Below are positions 62,601-64,000 of a stretch of 64,000 nt of DNA, piece after piece. The stretch spans positions 496,001-560,000 of the forward strand of contig NZ_JADPQG010000002.1 of assembly GCF_015687175.1 (NCBI RefSeq), in the 5' to 3' direction. Within the stretch, counting starts at the first letter, position 1. The number at the start of each line of letters is the position of its first letter. This DNA is from Reinekea sp. G2M2-21 (lineage in GTDB: Bacteria; Pseudomonadota; Gammaproteobacteria; Pseudomonadales; Natronospirillaceae). Position numbers and translations under genes: made by a program. The notes under the pieces were generated by a model. The model did not search any database, was not told the DNA's origin, and was given only the letters and a program-made list of their open reading frames with translations.

Positions 62601-64000
62601 GGTTCGAATTGCCGTAACCTATGGGCTTGAGAATAAAGTCAAGTTAATCGAAAGCGTGTTTGTACTGGCTCCTGATACGGTAGCGCCGGTGGTCGAAATA
62701 GTTTCTCCGAAGCATAACACTGGTGTAGCAATCAGCGACTTTACAACCGTTTCCGTAAAAGTCTCTGACAGTATCGGGGTTGACGCGTTGAACTGGTGTG
62801 AGTCTGTTAATGGCGAAGCATCGAGTTGTACTCAGTCATCTTCGTTGACTTATGCGATACAGGGTCAACACAGTGTTGGCGATATCATTACGGTGACAGT
62901 GAGTGCCGAAGATCGCCGAGGCAACCTAAGTTCGTTGGAGCTGGTTACTGTTACGTTGGTAGACGAACAGACCCTCTTGCCAAGTGTCGGCATTCTGGAG
63001 CCAGGTAAGGACGCATTGGTCTTTGCCAAGCAGGAAGTTGTTTTAAGCGGTCAGGCCGAAGGATTGAGCAGTGTTAATATCGATCTCTGGGTTAATGGCG
63101 AGGCGAGTCATGAATTAAATCCAGCGACGCTAATTGCACCGGTCGACGGTGAAGGCTACTTCGAGTCGACCCTGACAATGCCCGATCTCTTGAATGAAAC
63201 GTGGATCCAGCTTTACGTCACTGGGCGCAATGTTGAAGGCTTTGAATCGTCGGACGTCGTGTCGCTATTGGTAAGACCAGACGACGGAATGAGTGAAACT
63301 GCTGAATTAACTGTGCAGCCATCGTCACAAGTGGCCAGTGGTCTAACACTGCTTGCAGATGCAAACGCACCGGAAGCCATGAATGACTTCAGCAGCGCAT
63401 CTTCATTGGTCTTAGACAGTGTGGATGCACGAGTTGAATCGTCGTTTGGTCAGCTAACGAGCATCCGTGTCTCGGGTGCGACTGTCGAGGTGGATGCCAC
63501 ATTGGCAGACCTTTCTGGTAACTTGCATTCAACGGTTGTCAGTGTGCCGGTAATTCCGTATTTGGATCGGTTACCGATAGCATCTGTTCAATTAAGTAAA
63601 ACGTCATTACCAGTTGTCGTTAAAGGGCAGGGCCTGTCGGTACAGGTCGTGAATACAGCCCGTGGTTATGAGTTGTTAATGGATGGCGTTGAACAGAATC
63701 TGCGCAGTTTAACGCAGGCAACGGAAGCATTCATAAGTGGTGCTAACTTAGCCGTGCTGAACAGCGAAGCAGAACTTGATTGGTATCAGTACCAGGACGG
63801 CTGGCAGTTTGTGGATTCCTACGTCCTGCCACACACCGATAAAATAGTTGGGCTGTTCGATAATTTACTGATTGTTAGTCAACAGAATATGGTTGCGGCT
63901 TGGCAGTTAGGAGGGCAGTCGGCTGTAAGCATTCTGGGTGCAAGTGTTCCTGAGCCTATTATTTCCGCCGCTGTAATAAGTAATGAAATCTTTGTGTTAA
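38689..64000 (+). CDS. Giant exported Ig/LVIVD/TIG repeat protein, incomplete at window end
   Basis: One frame stays open from ATG 38689 to the last base, at least 8437 codons, so it runs past the window. The last readable residues are VISNEIFVL. The N-terminus MEFKKAAVSVAFLGASLLSSAAFS is a cleavable signal peptide. Residues about 30-3200 hold many Ig-like domains, several of the Big_7 type (near residue 445: VGENLSIVVDAQDDVGIADV; near 765: ISGLTAELRASAVDDLGV). From about residue 3225 to 7570 there is a regular alternation of LVIVD-type propeller blades (GVVVADISDPAMPIVATL, GLVIVDVTDPASP), SbsA-like Ig domains and IPT/TIG domains (GSLNGGNTVSIKGEGF; GSWEGGNNVVIYGSGF). More Ig-like domains follow, and another propeller begins near the end. 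It is probably a surface or secreted adhesin, or a delivery scaffold for the locus. No transporter or anchoring domain is visible in the window. Confidence 0.9.
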   Translation, partial: MEFKKAAVSVAFLGASLLSSAAFSIGQIDIRANQVITDTLQDVRYRVSVEDCPQIADIKVNSQSLELSGAIRSLDTGRRCEFDVLLSAEQRFSPSVSVTDIQGSVVNHSETFVADTNRPTLEFDSVAISGTSQDQWLELHLFASDDVDISLVKAELLGLRASDLSNAGGVVDVAARSAFVDSNGYVTVTPMADTQTHFVVRVPVKDALSATEIQRDGIVLMDVQAIDASGNVASFNRIAFTGSDVQENVLGVRVEPSEIVLTNALERRRITTIVDFEFRGEVRLNSQTSGLTYRSENSSALLVTNEGVIYPRQETSAPVNVVVTYSGFPPVNVPVTVDYSKVLTSLSPLESNQHLESLNEYYDLTAWQVTFDDGSTVVLGEDQSIEYTLPDWAKDIVEINDGKILAKQALSTTNNLVVQAELTSQGLTGSFTLTADDAVPTAIMKLPPTVNVGENLSIVVDAQDDVGIADVVFFVNGQSVGRVSQSPYQLDLPIAESLAGQQLNIYAKVTDSAAHSVTTAPAAVLAQYRSAPPQASYEWKLPMPAQVVVGGTELVALVEKNLGSVKSPATSDVERVEYFLDGDRKATVRFPAYEIRTINSGEYLFELWRADIPVAETSLNETSLAINTQVFGRNGSVADAGGRLVKVVANGEPKVSLREPVTGQSLVVGQTLVVLADIVDDTLDNGVTVRLVVDGSVVSSKNVSVDRTDKQLATRDVMSTTARFEFPITPEYLGKSLRLSVRATDYHGRTANTEDVRVSVMGDQLPTVALTAPIEGEALISGLTAELRASAVDDLGVSSVEFYVNDNLVGTDKVSPYSFVYETPANLTQAQTVTMKAVAVDTAGQRAESQTVSVSIGPDYEPPVINWASPYISGTHADGERADVVEKRDFVLKVAGFDNVATTRIEATGLAKVNGRLVLTGNSADVLGADQITVQEIPGALNAYSALLRVSAPAFTLPDNQTIEDWTQKTEEGLPYLSYPVTLTAFDNVGNASTVKVYVAVVANQIPVVTLVDTDKASYFVNDTVNLNVVAKDDIAVADVTVTWYDGNDSLLTQQTFASKSDFVPRPLIAESVSLDLAALNLDNLATQLRVEISAVDNFAVTSLLANHNISILPDTKPPSVGVLAPLSGSELITQAQTDIQVRMIDETGLAQVTVLDADGTLLGQRTFNGEKSTDVNFSARTLSEQNGQWSFTVRTTDIWAQTNETIVTGTYIADQFPTGAIRTPVSGARYYEGEDFTINALVNDDFGVRSVDLVVSDDSGELLRESAAVHALNNAQDNGDYLAFSLVTPTKTAGLQIQLAITDTANQTTWLPVDIEIVDDQEPPVLAMQKPESAFSLLPGQSFTFVGQASDDKRIDTLRAYIVDANEVEYSLPFGLLVKNDRIETIEVPNKGTLGGIAVSSRFFSDINGSVKLPKSFINTHAGQTVSLYFEVADKGINTTQSAAIPLTVLADEQAPEITFKNLKRFEIEQTPLTASLLISDNFAVDSYNVRIEYQGNSIDVGGETNVNEASVNVFGRIPMPTLDFIGDITEEQRFVFVIDASDIAGNTHQEVVQVTVKPDLPAQIQLIDSLPNDVVQGSILKTHLRLSDDYSGSPVGLEGLVFATSQASLSGWTATVADDDDRLPYVSFAQASENIVIKTSLGKPLLSATDGNVRLYGSRSSMPTALKIEQTDGAPAAFQYEVTRRFVGDCGYETQTELVNVSDGVLDLAGNHDNAVTEVSVRFISGLPSWLPGLRYQVNNMLRLQPYKKDANAFSLTGRSQLLWQMSLNGEQHFVTQPVNEIAMTLTRDFALAWYVPKSQHQQLNVYGAAFDRFTWQQNAELATPLASFVVQEDNESPSMTINSPENGVPLVAGQRLKLDVALADNSGVIDALRVTTPEGLLHQNGALFEPGQMTYTVDVPLNWTQPTFSFDVTVADTTGSLTTNNWQFPMEPNQAPEIQAKAFRSYLVNNSWQKNYTDPSRVNYAEFWVRYGENFEHEIAVFDDESLKSARLFKKNIEGAYVGATLFEREWARDCGSTITLKDKLTANIKFDEPDVTEYEWVVEDFYGHVSKRSFLVHPLTNMAPQIEIMSPADNQLIVAGSHYVRAMVAVTDDRLLSSADLNFRIDGQRAVVSQMRQVPINELDQQQATEVSLAFDQLYDRIEQIYGPEMADDWGRSNSLYARVYSFVARFDGGLTNDKQNLVVESSIEDSDNVRTVDTVSISLMPDDTNPEVYLLTPQASYGPVEGSDFTLSFQGFDNTSVKNIRLSVAVAAQTIGQSVYTLSDYSLLQAKTNIDPKDFDLLTTSQVETPVFYQKVNTPTFAAVAAALDLQENNIELAALFIKLEAEDAWGNKIETESFFNIRRDEPPVIDIVEPLINSQVVEQTPMYVNVIGFDDVGIVELELTATYGNGDPAYTRMLRQPPWQFEVPVPAFNETDLAQNTVTISATALDTYGDRTGDSLHRTTEPPRTIAIVKDEPPIVAFGLPVSGDVVTEGEYVLVQLTAVDDVAVSSVSVLVEGLISGPKTLTDMVAPYEMLLPIPYGQAGKQITLTAHVTETRYTGTARTVAAVNTVLLDVLADTVAPEVIIEQPYTQGTTVVEKGFLPYRLNISDNVSVNSVRATLFADRNGDGSFDDNEAVASQVLLSPPYAGKIPVKTIAEYWNEQTQAPEQVALEFRVVAIDGVGNATAMSRPAKLVRNARPEVTAIQILNARGNSMGGITEITEGRKIRVTVAANDPEVGVDSVQLFKAVGLESEYVSVGVDGAAPFAFDFTVPAGKVGEVVSFSATATDMDGYESNNSLMRSLTIVEDVAPLVSIVKPATDESVVIDGQDIEIYAEVFDDLGPDGVDRVVFYVNNQPLYTAWSSYSDVAGGYLQDHIYRAIIPAPQGVDGFYVQAVAYDVLGHQAKSETVLIGRVRDTVVPQLEPIYPLPFEILTAGEPIDIYYGIRDIGVIDSVTQTWIRESLGANGQWLEKDRVEVELARFEAAEDSDLPQSDVENHFYVYSGSISSGLVLRRTNDGRERVRVVTTVATQEHTVTDVTLHEVGLPFSEARYVAPANTLQGWNSAKEVYFSAVDQYLAADRKGAMFGIWNTQDPLLLEELYFGESLLKAQYTGLSILDSVDEQQSAGNGDFFSYSDLLSGAQEIFAGTIGEFKADANVIVAGKSAVRENPDLSLEPSKPLFVSAFETSIKSNWTNGSAQEGSGNLYYDNKDSELLIFGHRNGDADFGLATALIGRVDLPYETVLGLDRKDNLVFVANGHGGVQVIDIQNFNSPYHVGYIKPAGYARDVIVDGQFAYIAASYQGVVVADISDPAMPIVATLDTLGIANRLFLQGDTLYVSDLSGEGRVSQLNAVDVSNPYQPRLSQVIELRPARPDLVSDGVYDVEVTGNKAFVSVMYSDQADKPAQSVIEVVDLARLNDIRIDATKPVMVERHSSIDNLGARGFSLARGQLQVAAGKGGIKAIEFTELNVLAITPADGADQISVTPEPIVIELSDPVHVSQTADQYISVFEGSRLFGLEVTELFDINFRVTTESIVQRHIIELTLKEGSRLNQNQKYVISVLAGLQPQAGDVLSADVDSYFVTADSQLAAPNILSICAKQRYEADGFCSASGGVEGGTELVITGTDFSDSPTLVLGGQTLVIEQISTLDDGNQQIVAQTTPNYPGPASVRVYNVDNVYDEVIGGFTYVNQLRLDFIEPAVVSAAQLGQNDRLSVIGLGFQPDMKLRAWKHGQPETTQEFTVDGDRLTLYSAEKLFWVAPTFDGANGYRGFVDVEIVDGLGRTYLKPKALFYGRLDVNRVLETEVANVDVLEVLNPVRLPPGGIVDLASDADLNLIYVLGRPENGWSEKPTHIVSPARVTDYLNVKETYYPGWISVVHYDRDDIINAAPMHRLGYYDLPKDTRPSAMTLGQEALYVFSRGYQFNYIDPIHDNRTWLHVFDRIDSLEPLPEGESLDRSILFEVPLPTDKEISSAVTSGDVLVAAEVNGGLLVYSLADPTKPVLVNRVLQKTINGEQVTLKISSLDVRGDYLYATSGSVVLVFDLARPGLPLLATKNVAGRATGVASPQASDLVINSRLDDTMSSHEWLPAEYIVENGQYNSNGFEVPGNTDNLDATSSVAVRFDIGNGISKGTSSGYLSLIDFSSPEQPVLLDALTVGEAVQFYNPNGRAHNAPLLLTDDGLIVMADIFKAKPTQMRLTITDTLVSDVIATQPLRNAQKVSTDSEISVTFSTPVSVLDSALDSFIKVVEVDGSEAGIVLNSTASYAGDDKREINISVNDGLSANSEYRVELTSTSGSRRTQGLQDYQWEFSTGNGIIAPVEIVAVEPAAVLVTGGTVNVRVRNTTTPAFYVAEMPVSSVFVGNEGDIATYALSLQGTVPGLAKLTVEDSTSGRAERLGAIQFVEPLVLQTVTPEQGSLNGGNTVSIKGEGFHADEQMQILFGTRPATSYRVLDETTIEAIAPAGLIGLVDISVAFSDGQQGKLTQAYRYIQPQQGVIQTKTKIHDIELDSTNTYLFAAADSAGVIVMNVDASTYTSRQDRIFNPDDLLKIIDEDDDKVDDRILVRALLPDGYRAIDVEPYFENGLDRVFVTGISGRGEAKLFILAFDSTDISSYSWVREQTLASAYARGMHVKNNQVLVATGETGLTVVDAWLHSKTYISQVVDIPGDLPSQDVVTWFGKNNNQQYAAVVSGQYDLSSETLQSVAQPNAGGFSVVELNSTTGYQVVATLDQPASRVVLEGQFVYLAAGDDGLVIVDVTDPASPIIVRRFTEVGTAYDVSVNGGIAYVATGTNGVQLVDVSDPEQPLILSANDTQNAFATIVIGSEYAAYSVGSGDVSIVGDSALKVASIEPVDHVLMPDFKGQFVARVRFNKVIEGLADNLNKFQWLNDQDEPLPTSVVLVGNDALVSLDKLTADSLAGGERLKLFVEQGIGAPDDSGDSAYVLYRLASSRSYDFVFNSVRNTSVLELHAVTPRRALVGQPRTLQISASGLAQATDVRIYLGGKELASPTRQQDPDNVGWSILATPMPAITQPGLYSLVLTADIGDLSYKAALSGAIAIDNALNVATVLPLWGPLQGGNTVALTGDGFEPGNTVTNGLKITIGNIPVTSFNVTSTHDLTMTMPIGLSGKHDLTIENRYGDIFVLPDAYGFGLKQLATVHPDMVNPTEVVVDPEHGTAITNTGYFYQHGTKVSVNGGVFSDSYRATVFDIQEPNDLLLVGGNNSLPVGDDANALLATFAATQIALTKYNENQPLTDYEKELIQSSGELSVPMSLDSAGMQLVTEIENGIEHKRLYVATGSGGVARLNADEQNGLQLLENQETVGGLASTVLRDGNLLWTGYTGRGEGKGPDEPCSNALYTGVSAGISIYSNIDPDDPVQVASFTTNASGILKRSAGWIIAGGNHNTRNWVLGDQCQFFASLTLAEESDASLSTLTLTSSTDFNDVRQIDLPAGITPKDALIYNGYLYIAASNLGVIAYEIERPENNWFLPINAQLQANEPNAFNLSRYGNVLFVAARSGVIILDISEPKNEQVISAGNTEQILDVDLFKDRMIAAAGTQGLRSMQLPAAIVVGSSADNQSLLSVSNANNFHIQFNEVIEVTSLNDETISLISIDRSNGIQTPVSFTVEPVFSDNQTDTTDTFIIRFNATELTDYQLVVSDVRTVRGSNLWVPYRVAFATGPQTVAEPSIVSIENGLFYAGEEPTLIIRGTQFDPLAVVKLANVTVPSVWQSSEELQVSAESLSSLNLSSGQYGLVVEQGGFSDSLAGALVIGAERTGTEWYLSHDSLNIMGGKTIGISASRNVILPGTKVRLTGRSSNTIWYTGYTKQEQGEEEVTIDLQDDVISLSNMTFKTPGVITPEVVDIELILPNNEVFAVGSLSYVYGAGREMRLPNYPPMEVGAFLQEGETLFVGVSKGAKATGSNRLLMEAGVEIYDVSLTDRPVLHSQLSLSAPVVGLTKVGNLLWLANKNDGLAVVNVSDLHNPLLINQREFGSGDVVDVDYNAASHVIALTLADTSGNMGSVRFLSPASTDFIYDSEWSTVQFGLAEVYQGSPMQSAWDSQGNLRILVRNLDQWYVLSIDADTHALSRQDIDVRGDDSRVSMMMLDEQIVLTSADTWQLLSLDNDQWTAEYWQALDSVNTVVGMQNQQAMITTTAGLQEKLLPAFTMTTILPSSGAVLTNTSEVTLGFSRLLNTADEVIQQAVVVTNEDGDSLDGVSIEAFNTVFGGLISVRFADISSVPQQVTIALNNELKTIAGDAFSGTQISYDFASGEAPYVGQVLRLNSKGAFESNYFHANGSETARIVGSGFGNDVNDLSVRIGNAVLAEPEITLIDDTTIEFIMPTLAMQNLQGSIEVSVSKASSNTTGRLVGAIVVSPAVQISQFIPESGPVRGGNTVKLYGAGFVPGMTVRFGSQIAGDVRVSSSGYATVRVPSGSFGAVQVSVENPLFSDEQALSGSDYFYTGQATGSVVLGEGAGYPVSAMDAQGQLVYAVTGGMHLITDESGGQRELAFTKSRLVLLDISDPVNPYVLEKKVTDGDAKPYHFEYQYNLQPNGFVDVTRHEDQLFVIGGNKLFVFDITLANDPVLVKEITLTDTAKQMTVANNWLFVATTSGITVFDLSDGFNPKQVTRITVSESEVSTIAIHEASLYIALNSGQLRVHNLKTGEFELVNTFALADNSSRAVSAQSLIITDQLLLVSTGALGSVLAYTPTVDGWQYQSEFSLTYLNSNSTLTSGYMVLQGTDLYVASGEGDLQQYNASDWLNNDFSSAPSLVDYYSVVGNVNTFVLQPTAIYAGVSFGYKNGEAVDNPLPELSALIGGGLSTFANVPFSLQSIHPQHSGHLADLEAIDVQLNRIVNYEQVASQGTSLLSVTRSGVPVPGFVSQLVNNDGGKLSFRPLTAWQDNSEYLVTLSPDVQSLHSETLGRASQWRLYGSDLQQPTLISLSPAFGSWEGGNNVVIYGSGFNAGTTVTFGQITVPESDILSLSADRLEVLVPGNANAASHNASVAVSVTNGLRHSTLVGAYTYVSKPEILQVGTYNVSTQTVNYGDNRVEFNAGETLAVQAKGLSGITRAKINNQWVSEVSLLNEQTLLLRVPVNHLDRLDVQLVNGTENSNVAGNVYSALNSSILLKSLTAYSSSENQVLSLKAGKAELSQLISGNELAFQSFFPITDVISVTLDNHVAALLDVNRTIHLFDTSKPLTPNAIQSFNAPEATGRIQMRHQHVVFIGESIYVKQRQSGQFIALPAAVQDVSLDDVGLFLLYPDKVEYRHWNTVTDIAYSYPLLLTSASPTFVESTRSNIVVRDSDQLVVLSKAALTQGSFAVLHEYNSNESTQYLLDDWSIYRSGSELSFVHNETGAAFRATLPSSGALSQLSVNSFGSLLFQQQGQLLSVALPIPLFVNEQLPVLTSNRDKLSVQLGLGLSNWQDTEISVTDVNSNQTVPVTVSRAGSYLEITPSVDWNQASRYEIELSNINSSLIGVSANSSVRFTVPSLSLFGLAKPNIDDVTPSVVRAGTGFNLQLTGDRLTTINELVFNNSTYTADDWSIGNGSLLLPVAGLADGNYSISVKSVGEVQRIANAIQVLRSLTAGEPLSDFAGRVDGLSMKGGNLVTIDTNATHAHLLRVHWLTLGEQPNTLNEIDFTLIDGQLTIVAPAGSADSTARVALVRAATNEQFISSELTYVDNVAPTVAVKQKLDSAGRIVIQGSEAIVWDSWSATATTQTYDASTTSNISDWFQVQTYSNHTYAFELISGRTLPSNHLFEFKLQSLRDLSGNLVLKTGDSLVDGELVQQFISADTLAPQSGSIALSKGGQSLLDGSSVVRGDLYNLEVSALDNRLTSEQLTYHYRLSADSGLTFPLSWQVVDKQKFVLPVDDRFSSDITLDMRVSDGKQSTTRRFRFPVQNASIELATNGFATSPALPQEGDVISVSAVLSGNLEQISSITMFIDGDMVESNWTSSIGTVQALWRSQSLEYYTDTIASTQIPVRIAVTYGLENKVKLIESVFVLAPDTVAPVVEIVSPKHNTGVAISDFTTVSVKVSDSIGVDALNWCESVNGEASSCTQSSSLTYAIQGQHSVGDIITVTVSAEDRRGNLSSLELVTVTLVDEQTLLPSVGILEPGKDALVFAKQEVVLSGQAEGLSSVNIDLWVNGEASHELNPATLIAPVDGEGYFESTLTMPDLLNETWIQLYVTGRNVEGFESSDVVSLLVRPDDGMSETAELTVQPSSQVASGLTLLADANAPEAMNDFSSASSLVLDSVDARVESSFGQLTSIRVSGATVEVDATLADLSGNLHSTVVSVPVIPYLDRLPIASVQLSKTSLPVVVKGQGLSVQVVNTARGYELLMDGVEQNLRSLTQATEAFISGANLAVLNSEAELDWYQYQDGWQFVDSYVLPHTDKIVGLFDNLLIVSQQNMVAAWQLGGQSAVSILGASVPEPIISAAVISNEIFVL
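48361..61410 (+). repeat. Super-repeats [LVIVD propeller - SbsA-like Ig - IPT/TIG]
   Basis: Within the giant gene IPT/TIG domains recur near 49.5, 51.9, 53.9, 55.7, 57.8, 59.5 and 61.2 kb. Each is preceded by an SbsA-like Ig, and that by a block of propeller blades (starting about 48.4, 50.0, 52.1, 54.5, 56.3, 58.1 and 60.0 kb). The period is about 1.7-2.4 kb. Units are diverged, so the DNA is not an obvious tandem repeat, but the domain order holds at least seven times. Confidence 0.75.

Overview
The window looks like the chromosome of a free-living, probably marine gammaproteobacterium. The evidence is a SahR/MetK/AhcY methionine-cycle operon, a sigma-54-dependent RtcR/RtcB RNA-repair locus, a RAYT-type transposase remnant, intermediate G+C and very large secreted repeat proteins of the kind common in Oceanospirillales/Cellvibrionales-like genomes. 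Genus cannot be fixed from the sequence alone.

Layout. (1) 1-2.5 kb, minus strand: sahR-metK-ahcY, with a perfect 24-bp palindromic operator in front of sahR and an apparently near-leaderless start. (2) 2.5-8 kb: a lipoprotein with its own intrinsic terminator, a two-gene envelope operon (polytopic membrane protein plus DUF3857/transglutaminase-like protein) and a membrane diguanylate cyclase. (3) 8.2-13.8 kb: an RNA-repair island. rtcR and rtcB read rightwards. Divergently, one sigma-54 promoter appears to drive two tandem degenerate tRNA-like genes (Arg-like and Asn-like, both damaged in the anticodon loop), a folded ~180-nt RNA, a slipin and an RlaP-like nucleotidyltransferase. rtcB has a second sigma-54 promoter with the same unusual core (TGGCAC-N5-TTGTA). 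(4) 13.8-14.9 kb: gene-poor, with one GNAT-like remnant.

(5) 14.9-64 kb: one large accessory locus on the plus strand. Two PpiC/SurA-like lipoproteins precede a 2473-aa adhesin-like protein (gene A) and a 1799-aa secreted protein (gene B), whose C-terminus carries a MepA/M74-type murein endopeptidase motif set (HNNGLDVD and HFH). Gene B overlaps a small exported beta-propeller-like protein that I read as a periplasmic immunity protein. Then come the broken C-terminal end of a second gene-B-like toxin, fused to a decayed RAYT transposase, with its own exported partner. Next is an N-terminally truncated third gene-B paralogue whose homologous core is separated from a different putative wall-hydrolase tip by a T9 frameshift, again overlapping a third exported partner. 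Base composition changes abruptly inside gene B near a motif (LYRPERFVPFKTPQ) conserved between paralogues. Together this is the signature of a polymorphic toxin with orphan toxin-immunity cassettes, here aimed at peptidoglycan, in a family I do not recognise.

(6) From 38689 to the window end a single frame stays open for more than 8400 codons: a giant exported protein with an N-terminal array of bacterial Ig-like domains, followed by at least seven super-repeats of [LVIVD-type propeller - SbsA-like Ig - IPT/TIG]. How the two giant proteins relate to toxin delivery is inference from gene order only.
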